A stretch of 64,000 nt of DNA from Fredinandcohnia onubensis. GTDB lineage: Bacteria > Bacillota > Bacilli > Bacillales > Bacillaceae_L. A program made the translations under genes and the position numbers. The notes under the pieces are model-generated. The model was not told the DNA's origin. It ran no database searches and was given only the letters and a program-made list of their open reading frames with translations. The DNA is taken from contig NZ_JAPSKV010000014.1 in NCBI RefSeq assembly GCF_031181385.1, forward strand, positions 1-64,000, given 5' to 3'. Shown here piece after piece: positions 27,985 to 37,566 of this stretch (position 1 is its first letter; every line of letters starts with the position of its first letter).

Positions 27985-28500
27985 ATGAAATATGGCATTG
28001 TTATCTTCCCATCCAAAAATCTTCAAGACATCGCAAATTCATATCGTAAACGGTATGACCCGCATTATGCATTAATACCACCACATATCACGGTAAAAAA
28101 TGCATTCGATGCATCCGATAATGAAATTGTGGATATTACAAGGGAATTAGCAGCGGTTACCAAACAGGTAGAGCCTTTTACTTTAAATGTGTTAAAAGTA
28201 AGTTCGTTTTCCCCTGTAAACAATGTAATTTATTTAAAAGTAGATCCTAATGAAGAATTACAAAAATTACATAATGCACTTCACTCTGGTTATTTTGCAG
28301 GAGAACCTGAGTATGCGTTTGTTCCACATATTACGATTGGGCAAAAGCTATCCAGCGATGAGCATTCAGATGTGTATGGTCAATTACGTATGTTAAAAAT
28401 GGATCACGAAGAGCAAATTGACCGTATCCACCTCCTCTATCAGTTAGAAAATGGTTCTTGGACCGTTTATGAAACATTTCGTTTAGGAAAGGAAAATTAA
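27985..28500 (+). CDS. yjcG: 2H phosphoesterase (2'-5' RNA ligase-like), YjcG
   Basis: 171 residues with the two H-x-T motifs of the 2H superfamily: [10 protein letters not shown] near residue 35 and [10 protein letters not shown] near 115. These histidines act on 2',3'-cyclic or 2'-5' phosphodiester bonds; the natural substrate of YjcG is not known. Start at 27985 with AGGAGGGCA upstream. It lies 7 bp before yjcF. Confidence 0.92.
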   Translation: MKYGIVIFPSKNLQDIANSYRKRYDPHYALIPPHITVKNAFDASDNEIVDITRELAAVTKQVEPFTLNVLKVSSFSPVNNVIYLKVDPNEELQKLHNALHSGYFAGEPEYAFVPHITIGQKLSSDEHSDVYGQLRMLKMDHEEQIDRIHLLYQLENGSWTVYETFRLGKEN

Positions 28501-28507
28501 TTACACC

Positions 28508-28930
28508 ATGGAAGCAAGAATTGTAACGAACAACAAAGAAAGAGACGATGCATATACAATTAGAAAAGTGGTCTTCGTCGACGAACAAAAGGTACCTCTT
28601 GAAGAAGAGATTGATCAATTTGAAGATGAAGCTACACATGTTGTCCTTTATGATCACAATGAACCTGTAGGAGCTGGACGTTTTCGTGTGCTTGACGAAT
28701 ACGGCAAAGTAGAACGCATTTGTATTCTCGCTTCACACCGAAAGAAAGGTGCTGGGAATATAATTATGCACAAAATGGAGGACATTGCGAAAGAACGAGG
28801 CATTTCAAAATTAAAGCTCAATGCACAAACACATGCAGAGAACTTCTATAAAAAGCTAGGTTATGAAACCGTATCAGGTCTATTTATGGATGCTGGAATT
28901 CCACATGTCACAATGGTTAAAGAATTATAG
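28508..28930 (+). CDS. yjcF: GNAT-family N-acetyltransferase, YjcF
   Basis: 140 residues with the GNAT order: VFVDEQKVPLEEEID, GAGRFRVLDEYGKVERICILA (beta-4), the acetyl-CoA loop SHRKKGAGNIIM and LNAQTHAENFYKKLGY. This is the ElaA/YjcF-like subgroup with an early V-F-x-x-E-Q motif. The acceptor is unknown. It is last in the yjcHGF set; the ribosome site GGAAAGGA overlaps the end of yjcG. Confidence 0.92.
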   Translation: MEARIVTNNKERDDAYTIRKVVFVDEQKVPLEEEIDQFEDEATHVVLYDHNEPVGAGRFRVLDEYGKVERICILASHRKKGAGNIIMHKMEDIAKERGISKLKLNAQTHAENFYKKLGYETVSGLFMDAGIPHVTMVKEL

Positions 28931-28956
28931 GATGTCTAATAGGACATCCTTTTTTC
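28929..28956 (+). terminator. Terminator of the yjcHGF block
   Basis: AGGATGTC pairs with GACATCCT around a 6-nt loop, followed by six T; the stem overlaps the yjcF stop codon. Confidence 0.88.
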
Positions 28957-29007
28957 ATGGATAAAAAAGGGTAAACCTGCTCATTCTACCATAGAGGGGT
29001 GAGCAAC

Positions 29008-29682
29008 TTGGAATATTTTAGAATTTCATTTGATTTAGTGGTTGGTCTTTTAGGATTACTTGTACTTACAAAAATACTAGGTAAAACTCAAATAACTCAA
29101 ATAACGGCTTTTGATTTTATCTCCGCATTAGTACTTGGTGAATTAGTTGGGAATGCTGTTTTCGACCAAGAAATCGGGATCTCCCAAATTCTATTTGCCG
29201 TACTTGTTTGGGGGATTTTAATATATGTGATTGAAGTTGTTACGCAGAAAATACGAAGAACACGACCATTTCTTGAGGGAAAACCATCAATCATTATCCA
29301 TAAAGGAAAGGTTATTAAAGATCATTTAAAGAAAAATAAACTCGATATAAACCAATTACAACATCTCCTTCGTTCGAAGGGTGTTTTTTCAATTAGAGAG
29401 GCCGAGTATGCGATTTTAGAAACAGATGGTTCAATAAGCGTTCTAAAGAAGTCTAAATATGAACCACCTACACGCCAAGATTATAATATGGCGGAACAGA
29501 AGGTTCGTCTCCCTATTACATTAGTAAGTGATGGCATTTTAATTCAAGAAAACCTTAAGGAAAGTGGATTTACTGAGGCATGGCTACATTCGGAATTGAA
29601 AAGTAAGGGGGTAGCCACATATAAGGATTTACTATATGCGGAATGGCATGAAGAGGAAGGCTTGTACGTTCAGGAATTTTAA
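29008..29682 (+). CDS. DUF421 membrane protein (YetF family)
   Basis: 224 residues from TTG 29008; GAGGGG lies 8 nt upstream, while the GTG at 28999 sits inside that site. Three N-terminal helices (FDLVVGLLGLLVLTKILG, AFDFISALVLGELVG, ILFAVLVWGILIYVIEVV) precede a cytoplasmic part with the DUF421 marks GKPSIIIHKGKV, LLRSKGVFSIREAEYAILE and LPITLVSDG. Relatives occur in spore membranes of Bacillus; the role is unknown. Confidence 0.88.
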   Translation: MEYFRISFDLVVGLLGLLVLTKILGKTQITQITAFDFISALVLGELVGNAVFDQEIGISQILFAVLVWGILIYVIEVVTQKIRRTRPFLEGKPSIIIHKGKVIKDHLKKNKLDINQLQHLLRSKGVFSIREAEYAILETDGSISVLKKSKYEPPTRQDYNMAEQKVRLPITLVSDGILIQENLKESGFTEAWLHSELKSKGVATYKDLLYAEWHEEEGLYVQEF

Positions 29683-29700
29683 CCTTCCCTTTTCTCTTTT

Positions 29701-29943
29701 TCATATAGACTCGTTATAGAGCAACCCTTTGCCAGTATATTGAGAACGGATATTTTCAATATATTGGCTTTGCTTTTTCGTCATTGATTTCCGTTCAAGT
29801 TGATGTAGATCATAGGTACGCTGGTTATTATTCAATGACACTGGATTTACTTGATGTAGCCTCATAAGGTTTGTTTTATAAGTTGTCGTCCGATGTACAT
29901 ATTGATTATATTGTTCATTGTTGATTGGTATTATATATCCCAT
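29701..29943 (-). CDS. Small hypothetical protein
   Basis: 80 residues, Asn/Gln/Tyr-rich and basic (MGYIIPINNEQYNQYVHRTT, ending QYTGKGLLYNESI). ATG 29943 has GGAGG 7 nt upstream. No signal or membrane segment. It sits upstream of spoVIF among sporulation genes; I do not recognise the family. Confidence 0.6.
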   Translation of the reverse strand: MGYIIPINNEQYNQYVHRTTTYKTNLMRLHQVNPVSLNNNQRTYDLHQLERKSMTKKQSQYIENIRSQYTGKGLLYNESI

Positions 29944-30049
29944 GTTTTGCCCTCCATTCCTTTTTTCATTAGTTTTATGTATCGAGCATTAACATTATGT
30001 TATTTATTAAAATTTTCGAAGCCTCCTCTGTATTTGTAAGGGTCGTATC

Positions 30050-30077
30050 AGAAAAGGCCTGGCAACTTTGCCAGACC
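30050..30077 (-). terminator. Terminator of spoVIF
   Basis: On the minus strand GGTCTGGCAA pairs (one mismatch) with TTGCCAGGCC around 2 nt, followed by TTTTC. Confidence 0.8.
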
Positions 30078-30083
30078 ACACTC

Positions 30084-30338
30084 TTATTTTTTATTAATCA
30101 TTTTTGAAATAGTGTTGAAGTCCATTTTTTGATCGCCATTTACAATGCTATTTACAATTTTATCTTCAAGCTGTTTGTTTACTGGCTTATTGGCAATTTT
30201 AGAAACCTTTTTAATTACAGCACGAACCGTTTTCTCATCTTTAAAATTCGCATTTTGCAAAGAGTTTGCTAACTGAAGTACCTCCTGCATGTTTACGCCT
30301 GTTTTCTTTTCAATATTCTTAAAAAAGTTATTGTCCAT
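30084..30338 (-). CDS. spoVIF: Stage VI sporulation protein F (SpoVIF/YjcC)
   Basis: 84 residues matching the whole short family: MDNNFFKNIEKKTGVNM at the start, KTVRAVIKKVSKIANKPV in the middle, ending FNTISKMINKK. Known in B. subtilis to be made late under sigma-K and needed for proper coat assembly. AAGGAGG precedes ATG 30338. A full sigma-K promoter match lies upstream. Confidence 0.92.
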   Translation of the reverse strand: MDNNFFKNIEKKTGVNMQEVLQLANSLQNANFKDEKTVRAVIKKVSKIANKPVNKQLEDKIVNSIVNGDQKMDFNTISKMINKK

Positions 30339-30363
30339 TTCGAAGCCTCCTTACATTGTGTTA

Positions 30364-30391
30364 TATCGTATGACCCACGCCTAAAAGATGT
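30364..30391 (-). promoter_or_regulatory. Sigma-K-like promoter of spoVIF
   Basis: On the minus strand AC, 17 nt, CATACGATA. B. subtilis spoVIF is known to depend on sigma-K, so this serves as an internal check for the other matches in the window. Confidence 0.65.
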
Positions 30392-30430
30392 GCGAGGTTG
30401 TTGAAAAAACTATTTTCGCTATTAAATGGA

Positions 30431-30457
30431 GAAAGTACGAGCCGATTGACTCGTACT
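30431..30457 (-). terminator. Probable terminator of the YjcZ-type gene
   Basis: GTACGAG pairs with CTCGTAC around an 8-nt loop; on the minus strand TTTC follows. Short T-run, so moderate support. Confidence 0.55.
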
Positions 30458-30479
30458 TCTAGTTAGGGGAATGTTGTGA

Positions 30480-30608
30480 TTAGTTATAGAAAGAAGCACC
30501 TACAATAATTAATAGGATGAATAATACTACGATTAATACAAATGTATTACCGTAGCCGTATCCGCCACCGCCATAACCGTAGCCGCAACCGCCGAATCCG
30601 TAGCCCAT
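30480..30608 (-). CDS. YjcZ-family sporulation protein
   Basis: A 42-residue protein: a Gly/Tyr-rich head ([20 protein letters not shown]) followed by one membrane helix ([19 protein letters not shown]). This is the standard YjcZ/YoyB-type layout of tiny Bacillus sporulation proteins. ATG 30608 follows GAGGAGGTG. It is a separate gene too short for many ORF callers, and it has a sigma-K-like promoter. Confidence 0.88.
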   Translation of the reverse strand: MGYGFGGCGYGYGGGGYGYGNTFVLIVVLFILLIIVGASFYN

Positions 30609-30640
30609 ATTTTGCACCTCCTCTTAAAAAGAGTACATTA

Positions 30641-30668
30641 TAAAATATGTTAGACTTAGTGATTTGGT
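30641..30668 (-). promoter_or_regulatory. Sigma-K-like promoter of the YjcZ-type gene
   Basis: On the minus strand AC, 17 nt, CATATTTTA, 33 bp before the start codon. Confidence 0.6.
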
Positions 30669-30709
30669 GAGGACATGAACACAGGGCAAACGCGGAAATT
30701 CAGGAGACA

Positions 30710-30937
30710 TTACCTAGCTAATTTTTTATCTAACTCTTGTTGCTTATTAGAAAACCATTGATCCAACTTTTCCATTCTTGTTTCAAGCTCTTTTTCGAAT
30801 TCTCTCGCCTGCCTATCTAACTGATTTAATCCCTTGTCTGTTTCAGCAAACCACTTATCTAACTTACCTTTCGCCTCCTCATGATCTTTGTAGTAATCCG
30901 CAACAAAACGTTCGATCTCTTTTTCAAATTTGCTCAA
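30710..30937 (-). CDS. Small coiled-coil hypothetical protein
   Basis: 75 residues, almost entirely charged and helical with regular hydrophobic spacing (EIERFVADYYKDHEEAKGKL, LDKWFAETDKGLNQLDRQ, LDQWFSNKQQELDKKL); the D-x-W-F element appears twice. It starts with TTG 30937 after GGAGGTG. No family recognised. Confidence 0.65.
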   Translation of the reverse strand: MSKFEKEIERFVADYYKDHEEAKGKLDKWFAETDKGLNQLDRQAREFEKELETRMEKLDQWFSNKQQELDKKLAR

Positions 30938-30974
30938 AATACCACACCTCCAAGTACTATAACTATATAAAATG

Positions 30975-31004
30975 ATAAAAACAGGCTACCTGCGCCTGTT
31001 TTTA
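30975..31004 (-). terminator. Terminator of aprX
   Basis: AAAACAGGC pairs with GCCTGTTTT around an 8-nt loop; T-run on the minus strand within the stem foot. Confidence 0.85.
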
Positions 31005-31014
31005 TCAAATCAAT

Positions 31015-32346
31015 TTACTTGATTGAGTTTTGTGCATTAATATATCCAGCACCATACGTATTGTAATCGATGCCCTTCCATGTGTCTGCACCGTTCAGTA
31101 AATCTGTTTTAATATCATTAGGAGAAAAACTTTCATTCTTTTTTCTCTTATTTTCGATCATTAATGCCACAACACCTGCGCAGAATGGAGTCGCCATTGA
31201 AGTACCGGATAATGTGATATAATTTTCTTCAACCCGACTTGCTTTTTGGAACTTATCGATATATGAGTTAGGGGAGCGTAATGAAATGATATTGACACCT
31301 GGGGCAACAATATCTGGCTTAGGAACATTATAGATTGTCGGTCCTCTACTTGAAAATTCTGCGATCGTATCATCTGCTCGCTCACCTAGGGTGTCTTTAT
31401 CATCAAGTGCTCCAACCGTAATGACTTTATCGCTAATACCTGGACTTGCAATTGTACTAGGTTCGCTCCCTTCATTTCCTGCGGCCACACATACGACAAT
31501 TCCACTATCCCATGCTTTTTCTACGACTTGTACCATTGGATCGGCATCTTCATTACTTAACCTCTGTGCAGTTGTACCAAGCGACATAGAGATAATATCG
31601 ATTTTGGGTTTACTCGGATCCTGATTATTTAGGATACACCACTCAACACCCTTCATTACTGTATCAAGTGAACCAGATCCTAGTTTATTTAATACTTTTA
31701 CACCAACGACATTTGCATTAGGTGCAGGCGCCTTATATTTTCCCCCAGAAGCCATTCCATTGCCAACTGCATCACCCGCACAATGGGTACCATGTCCATT
31801 ATCATCATAAGGTTCGACCTGGCCATTAACTAAATCTTTGAACCCTATTATTCTACCTTCTAAATCTTGATGCGGATAGATACCAGTATCGATAACCGCT
31901 ATATTTACACCTTCACCTGTAAGTTCTGCCCCATTTCGAACTACATGATCTGCTCTACCCGCTGGAGTCGCAACATTTAACAATGCTTTTACTTCCGCAT
32001 TTAAATAAACGCGTTTTACATTTGTACATGTTTGCAAAAGCTCTTCTAAAGCTGCTGCTGTTATAGTTGCTGAGCAGCTTGGAATGGTCTTAAATTCATG
32101 TTTAAGCTTACAGCGCATATGACGATTTAGAACCTCTTTTACGTTATTTACATTTGTTTTTCCATCTTGATATTCAATGATAACCTCAAATTTTCTAGTC
32201 TTTTTTATAATCCCTTCAAGGCCTTTGTGTAAAAAACATGGTGTCCATTTAAAAGGTCGATATAAATTTACTAGATTTTTCCTGAGACTTTTGTCCATCT
32301 TTGAACCATAATTTCTTGTAAATTGAACCATTGAAAATCCAAACAA
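31015..32346 (-). CDS. aprX: Subtilisin-like serine protease AprX
   Basis: 443 residues, S8 family. The catalytic triad is Asp in AVIDTG (about 153), His in DDNGHGTHCAG (about 185) and Ser in SGTSMATPFCAG (about 383). No secretion signal, in keeping with intracellular AprX. The TTG at 32346 lies 8 nt after AGGAGG and gives the start MFGFSMVQF that matches AprX of B. subtilis; the GTG at 32355 overlaps the ribosome site. Monocistronic. Confidence 0.93.
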   Translation of the reverse strand: MFGFSMVQFTRNYGSKMDKSLRKNLVNLYRPFKWTPCFLHKGLEGIIKKTRKFEVIIEYQDGKTNVNNVKEVLNRHMRCKLKHEFKTIPSCSATITAAALEELLQTCTNVKRVYLNAEVKALLNVATPAGRADHVVRNGAELTGEGVNIAVIDTGIYPHQDLEGRIIGFKDLVNGQVEPYDDNGHGTHCAGDAVGNGMASGGKYKAPAPNANVVGVKVLNKLGSGSLDTVMKGVEWCILNNQDPSKPKIDIISMSLGTTAQRLSNEDADPMVQVVEKAWDSGIVVCVAAGNEGSEPSTIASPGISDKVITVGALDDKDTLGERADDTIAEFSSRGPTIYNVPKPDIVAPGVNIISLRSPNSYIDKFQKASRVEENYITLSGTSMATPFCAGVVALMIENKRKKNESFSPNDIKTDLLNGADTWKGIDYNTYGAGYINAQNSIK

Positions 32347-32560
32347 TTCTTCCACCTCCTATCAAATTCTCACAATAATATATGAAATCCTATTAGGATG
32401 TGAAGCGGTGTTTGTCCTAATTTCATCAAAATAGGTCATTCCAATTTAAATGTTTTTGGGCCTGAAATCATACCTATTGTCCTTAACACTCCTCCTTAAC
32501 TTGCATATAAATATCATAATGCCTTTTAAATATTAGGAAAATTTAGAGAGGGGTAGAAAA

Positions 32561-33268
32561 TTGGGGGATATAAATATTTTTCTGTCTTTCGGAGCAGGTT
32601 TATTATCGTTTATTTCTCCTTGCTGTTTACCGTTATACCCCGCATTCTTGTCATATATTACAGGGGTATCCATAGATGAAATAAAGGAAAATAACGGACT
32701 ATTAAAGAAACGGGCAATACTTCACACATTATTTTTCTTAGCGGGATTTTCAAGTATTTTTATAGTATTAGGCCTATCAACCTCGCTCATTAGTGACCTT
32801 TTTCATGAATATAACAATCTAATAAGACAAATGGGCGCAATTTTAATTATTTTTTTAGGTCTTTTACTAAGCGGTACCGTAAAGTTTGATTTTTTAACAA
32901 GAGAAAGAAGATTTACTTTCAAAAATCGTCCTTCGGGATATTTGGGTTCAATAATAATTGGAATTGTTTATGCTACTGGGTGGACTCCATGTGTTGGGCC
33001 TATTCTCACAGTAGTAATTGGGATGAGCTTATATACAGGTAATGGTTTTCTTTACATGATAGCCTACATTGTAGGTTTTGCTATACCTTTCTTTGCAATG
33101 ACATTTTTTATCGGTAAATCAAATTGGATAAAGAAATACAGTAGCAAGATAATGTATATCAGTGGTTATTTAATGATAATAATGGGGATCTTTCTTTATT
33201 TTGATTGGTTAACGAAGATCACGACTTATTTAACAAATTATGTATTTAATGGATTTACGGGATTTTAA
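32561..33268 (+). CDS. ccdA: CcdA/DsbD-type membrane thiol-redox transporter
   Basis: 235 residues, six membrane helices. The paired cysteines lie in SPCCLPLYPAFL near residue 20 and GWTPCVGPIL near 145, the two-Cys relay that passes electrons across the membrane. In Bacillus CcdA serves cytochrome c maturation and spore-protein thiol reduction. TTG start at 32561 after AGAGGGG. It stands beside, but convergent to, the ATP sulfurylase gene. Confidence 0.9.
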   Translation: MGDINIFLSFGAGLLSFISPCCLPLYPAFLSYITGVSIDEIKENNGLLKKRAILHTLFFLAGFSSIFIVLGLSTSLISDLFHEYNNLIRQMGAILIIFLGLLLSGTVKFDFLTRERRFTFKNRPSGYLGSIIIGIVYATGWTPCVGPILTVVIGMSLYTGNGFLYMIAYIVGFAIPFFAMTFFIGKSNWIKKYSSKIMYISGYLMIIMGIFLYFDWLTKITTYLTNYVFNGFTGF

Positions 33269-33329
33269 CGACTTTAGTAGTACCTTTACTCATTCAGCTT
33301 AACAAGAAATATTACGGGCAACCTAATGA

Positions 33330-34472
33330 TTAATGGTTGCCCTTAGCCATACCTTTCATTAAAATTTCCACCACCTCAGGACGACTAAATTCCTTTGGAG
33401 GTATTTGACCATTTCGTAGCATTTCTCTTACCTTAGTTCCTGAAAGTATCAGATGGTGTTCAGAAGAATGGGGACACGTTTTGTAAGAGGCCATACTTAA
33501 ACATTTTGTGCAATAAAAACTATGCTCGAAAAACAAGGGTTGTATCCCTAATTCTTCCTCAGGAAATTGCAAAAATATTCTTTGAGAATCATATGTTCCG
33601 TAAAAATTCCCTATTCCCGCATGATCTCGCCCTACGATAAAATGAGTACATCCATAATTTTTCCGAACAATCGCATGGAAAATGGCTTCCCTTGGCCCCG
33701 CATATCTCATCGCAGCAGTGAATACGGAAAGATGTACTCTATCCTTTGGATAATATAAACTTATTAATTTGAGATAGCTTTCCATTCTAACATTTGCTGG
33801 AATATCATCAGCCTTCGTTTCCCCTACCAATGGATTTAAAAATAAACCATCAACGGTTTCCAAGGCACACTTTTGAATATATTCATGTGCTCGATGGATA
33901 GGATTTCGTGTTTGGAAACCAACGATCGTTTTCCACCCTCTCTTTAAGAACTCTTCCCTTGTTTGTATCGGATCTAAATAATAAGAGTGGGCATGTTCTT
34001 TTTGAGGCCTTTTTACTAGAGTAATAGGTCCTGCTAAATATACATCTCCTCTATTGAAGAGCTTTCTTACCCCAGGATGAATACTGTCCACCGTTTGAAA
34101 TACTTTCATTGCCTCCAGTTTTTTGTCTGGTTTATATTTTTCTTCAAGCTGTAAAATGCCATATACTGTACCTTTATATATAAGCTTAACAACATCTCCT
34201 ATTTGAAGTTGATTTGCAATTTCCTCATTAACAGGTAATGTTATCGGAATACTCCATATACAACCATTTGCAAGCCTTATATCATCTAAAACACAATTAT
34301 AATCTTGCCACCCTAAGAAACCTGTTAGAGGACTATATGCGCCATTTGCGATCAACTCAAGGTCAGATAATGCGATTGAGTCAATCTCGACCTCTTGATG
34401 GTAGATAGAATAATTTAGATCAAAATTTATACAATTTATTAATGTTCCACCATGAGGTATACTTGTATTCAT
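33330..34472 (-). CDS. sat: ATP sulfurylase (sulfate adenylyltransferase)
   Basis: About 380 residues. Makes APS from ATP and sulfate. Active-site motifs: [10 protein letters not shown] (with the two catalytic His), [10 protein letters not shown] and GRDHAG. A Cys-rich segment near the end (YCTKCLSM ... KTCPH) resembles the metal-binding insert of some bacterial Sat proteins. ATG 34472 is 8 nt after AAGGAG; the GTG at 34481 overlaps that site. The gene stands apart from any cysH/cysI reduction genes, so it may feed PAPS synthesis (CysC at 46071). Confidence 0.93.
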   Translation of the reverse strand: MNTSIPHGGTLINCINFDLNYSIYHQEVEIDSIALSDLELIANGAYSPLTGFLGWQDYNCVLDDIRLANGCIWSIPITLPVNEEIANQLQIGDVVKLIYKGTVYGILQLEEKYKPDKKLEAMKVFQTVDSIHPGVRKLFNRGDVYLAGPITLVKRPQKEHAHSYYLDPIQTREEFLKRGWKTIVGFQTRNPIHRAHEYIQKCALETVDGLFLNPLVGETKADDIPANVRMESYLKLISLYYPKDRVHLSVFTAAMRYAGPREAIFHAIVRKNYGCTHFIVGRDHAGIGNFYGTYDSQRIFLQFPEEELGIQPLFFEHSFYCTKCLSMASYKTCPHSSEHHLILSGTKVREMLRNGQIPPKEFSRPEVVEILMKGMAKGNH

Positions 34473-34989
34473 TATTATCACTCCTTGTGTAACATAGCGA
34501 GAAACCAGTTTCTTTCAAAAAAAACAACTCGTTTTCACATGAGTCATTCCCCTAGTAGCTGCATATTTTTTCCTATTTTGATTTCTCTAATCTTTTGTCC
34601 TTAATTCTTTTATTTCGTTTTGCTTTTTTCCTCTTTACCTTCTATTAAGTAGCTTTTTTCTTTTCCCCAGACATCTATCCACCCCTTCCCTTCCGGTTAA
34701 GATAATATATTCATGTTTTAAAAAAGATGGACTAGACATTAAAATCATTTTCAATAAAATAAACATTTTCATTACTACATTTCATTGAGCTGAAAAGCTA
34801 TCTTGAAATAACCTTGAGTTGCTGTCTCCTCCACCAAATTTGATTACAAAATAGTGAATTTTGTCCATTCACTTCAATTACATTCTGCATATGATGTTTT
34901 ACACTTTTAAAATCTTCCAATCAAAATAGGGGACATACTATTTGTAAATAATTTTGTTTTAAAAGTGAATAATTTATGGGAGTGTATAT
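34473..34989. other. Divergent intergenic region, sat / TauE-like permease
   Basis: About 520 bp of AT-rich sequence between two divergent sulfur genes. It must hold both promoters. I looked for CymR-type and S-box elements and saw none that I can support. Confidence 0.3.
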
Positions 34990-35763
34990 ATGCATATAGA
35001 ATTTATTATTATCGGTTTCCTAGTAGGAGGATTAGTGGGATTGACAGGGGTAGGCGGTGCTTCTATACTAACACCTTTTTTAATCTTTTTTGGTATTCAG
35101 CCTACGGTAGCAATAGGGACTGATTTTGCTTATAACATAATTACAAAATTATTTGGTTCAATTCAACATATTAGACAAAAGACAGTGAACTTCCAATTAT
35201 TGAAATATTTAGCTATCGGTAGTATACCTGGAGGAGTAATTGCAAATATGGTTTTTTACTTCTTTCTCTCTGATTACTACAACGAAAGGTTAGTTTTATT
35301 TCTGCTCGGATTGGTTCTAATTGTTGTATCCGCAATTGCTTTAATTCAACTAATATTTGTTAAAAGCATAAGTAATCAGTGGAAAAATAAATCCCCAAAG
35401 GAAAAACGGATTATCACCATTATTTCAGGGTTAATAATAGGAGCTATTGTCGGAATTACTTCTGTGGGAGCAGGAAGTTTATTTGCTCTTTTTATTTTGT
35501 ACTTCTATAATTTAAGATCTTCTGAAGTAGTAGGAACTGATGTTGTTCACGCTTTTTTTCTTGTACTATTTACGGGAACCCTAATGGCCATATATGGTCA
35601 TATCGATTATAACTTAACTATTAATCTATTATGCGGATCGATTCCGGGAGCGATTATTGGAAGTAGACTTACAGAAAAAGTCCCATCATTATTTTTACGA
35701 ATTATGATTGTCTTCATTATTTTAGTCAGTGGTGTTAAACTTTTTATGCATATTTGGAGTTAA
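34990..35763 (+). CDS. TauE/SafE-family permease, candidate sulfate importer
   Basis: 257 residues with eight predicted helices and the duplicated family motif: GLVGLTGVGGASILTPFLI in the first half, GAIVGITSVGAGSLFALFILY in the second. TauE/SafE proteins move sulfite, sulfonates or sulfate. The position divergent from sat makes sulfate uptake for PAPS synthesis the likely role here. No clear terminator follows; 35764-35979 holds no gene I can support. Confidence 0.85.
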   Translation: MHIEFIIIGFLVGGLVGLTGVGGASILTPFLIFFGIQPTVAIGTDFAYNIITKLFGSIQHIRQKTVNFQLLKYLAIGSIPGGVIANMVFYFFLSDYYNERLVLFLLGLVLIVVSAIALIQLIFVKSISNQWKNKSPKEKRIITIISGLIIGAIVGITSVGAGSLFALFILYFYNLRSSEVVGTDVVHAFFLVLFTGTLMAIYGHIDYNLTINLLCGSIPGAIIGSRLTEKVPSLFLRIMIVFIILVSGVKLFMHIWS

Positions 35764-35979
35764 TGCCATGTTCCCCTTAGGCAATTCTTCTCTATTGTCC
35801 TCTTTTTGTAAATATCAAGTCAAAAAAATTGCACATTCATTCAGAGAATATGATTACTCGGTAATTTCCGATGTATCTCTGATCGAATGTGCTTTATTAA
35901 TACAGAAAAAGTCGAGTAAAACCCAACTAAGAGCAGAGCTCTCATACCGGTCGCCTCAACTTTTTTGAATTTAATTATA

Positions 35980-36723
35980 TTATAACCCTAGACCTTCTTT
36001 AAACGTCTTCATTTCCTTTTTCTTCTTTTCATCCATTGCTTGAATTTTTTCTTCTAGTCGTTTTTTTGCATATTCATATAATTCAATATCCAACTGGTTT
36101 TTAGCTGCAATTTTATTCCAAACTTCTTTCGAAACTTTATTTTTACGTGGGCGGTTTGGAGCTGCATTCCTAGTCCTGTAATTTATATTTCCCCACTTAA
36201 ATTCTTCCTTCATGAGGAATAGAGATTCTCCAAATGATTCTGTAATACCTACAATTGAGAAGTATTCATCCATATTTTTTTTCGCAGTTTCCAGACTCAA
36301 TGGTTCTTTGCCACAAAAAAAGCGTGTTTGTATATTGGGCTCAGCTTGTAAATTAAAATCGTCGCTATCAATAAACTCCTCAAGTGTTAAATTTTTGACC
36401 TTTTCGTGCCATCGATTCGTCGGGACACGTATAATATGGTAATAAGCAGAAATAAATCGATCAACAGGATCTCTCATCATTGAAATATAGGTAAATGGTT
36501 TCGGAAAATATTCATGTGTGCCAAATAAGAAATGTCCATATATAAACTTTAAACTATTCCTAAATTCCTCTGGGAGTTCCAATACTTTCTCTTCCATAAA
36601 AGGGCATCTAAATGTTTCGGATAACTCATATTGTCTCTTAATTACACCTCTTAGTGACTGACCACCAGTTTTAGGTATATGCATAAATAATAAAAACTTG
36701 TTTTTTTTATTTTTTTTTGTCAT
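35980..36723 (-). CDS. Sulfotransferase, Sulfotransfer_2 type
   Basis: 247 residues. The PAPS 5'-phosphosulfate loop is HIPKTGGQSL (15-24) and the 3'-phosphate site MMRDPVDRFISAYYH (about 81-95); both are characteristic of the carbohydrate (chondroitin/HS 2-O) group. A Lys/Glu-rich C-terminal tail follows. It is the last gene of the operon 38444-35980. The acceptor is unknown but probably a glycan, given the upstream GT-A gene. Confidence 0.88.
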   Translation of the reverse strand: MTKKNKKNKFLLFMHIPKTGGQSLRGVIKRQYELSETFRCPFMEEKVLELPEEFRNSLKFIYGHFLFGTHEYFPKPFTYISMMRDPVDRFISAYYHIIRVPTNRWHEKVKNLTLEEFIDSDDFNLQAEPNIQTRFFCGKEPLSLETAKKNMDEYFSIVGITESFGESLFLMKEEFKWGNINYRTRNAAPNRPRKNKVSKEVWNKIAAKNQLDIELYEYAKKRLEEKIQAMDEKKKKEMKTFKEGLGL

Positions 36724-36744
36724 AAATCCACCTTCATTTCAAGT

Positions 36745-37566
36745 TTATAGCGGATACAGCTTCAATGCATGAGGAGCATGACGAGTAATTTCTTCAAGAA
36801 TCGAATCTTCCATTCGATAATCATAAATTTTATTTCGATTCCTATTGTCCAATTCAAGTTCTCTTTCATATGGCTTACCTGTTAACTCTTCCAATATAGA
36901 AGGACTTTTTACAATGTCTTCGTATTTTAATAGATGAATCTGTTTCTCTAGCTCCATATATCTTTGGCAAAATAAGTCATAGATACGGACCTGTTTAGTT
37001 AAAAGCTTATCATTCGATTCAGTAATTTCTCTAAGTTCATTCCATACCCCCTCACCCGCCGGCAGCCTTCCCTGACTAATTGGCAAATTCAAGGATAACC
37101 AAGACAAAATAGTAGGAACTGGATGTCTCATTACAGCAATAATAGAGAATTTATCTGTTTTTATTAATTCTGGAAGAATACTTGTATAATGTGCATTATG
37201 CTTCATACCTAATGTGAAATTCTCATCTTTTACTGGAAACGTAATACTCCGTTTTAACTTTGTCTTGTTTTTTTGCTTTGGTCCCTTTCTTCGTGAACCA
37301 AAATAATTTGTAACTGGTGTTCCATCTTTATTCCGTTTATCTATAATAGGTTCCTGATTCACTATTTTTTCCCTAATTTCCTTGAAATCTGTAGTTACTA
37401 ACTTTACTAGCTTTTTAGCTTTCTCCTCTTCAAAAAACCATTTTGCCTGCCAATTTGGTTCACTTAGACAAACGGTGTCAGATAAACTGTCAATCAAAGC
37501 GGCTGTTAGAGTTGTCCCACCCCGTGGAATTCCAGTTACAATTAGGTCTTTTTTAATTTGACTCAA
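36745..37566 (-). CDS. P-loop sulfotransferase-like protein
   Basis: 273 residues. The PAPS-type P-loop is VTGIPRGGTTLTAALID (10-26), with a second site VMRHPVPTILSW near residue 145 and a late KYEDIV. These fit the sulfotransferase fold, but the central region is divergent. TTG start at 37566 inside the upstream stop (TTGA overlap), so translation is coupled to the GT-A gene. The short linker to the next sulfotransferase is 21 bp. Confidence 0.75.
   Translation of the reverse strand: MSQIKKDLIVTGIPRGGTTLTAALIDSLSDTVCLSEPNWQAKWFFEEEKAKKLVKLVTTDFKEIREKIVNQEPIIDKRNKDGTPVTNYFGSRRKGPKQKNKTKLKRSITFPVKDENFTLGMKHNAHYTSILPELIKTDKFSIIAVMRHPVPTILSWLSLNLPISQGRLPAGEGVWNELREITESNDKLLTKQVRIYDLFCQRYMELEKQIHLLKYEDIVKSPSILEELTGKPYERELELDNRNRNKIYDYRMEDSILEEITRHAPHALKLYPL

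Noticed and set aside
35729-35968. Frame of 79 codons after the TauE-like gene
   Set aside because: Starts inside the TauE gene, no ribosome site, no recognisable features.
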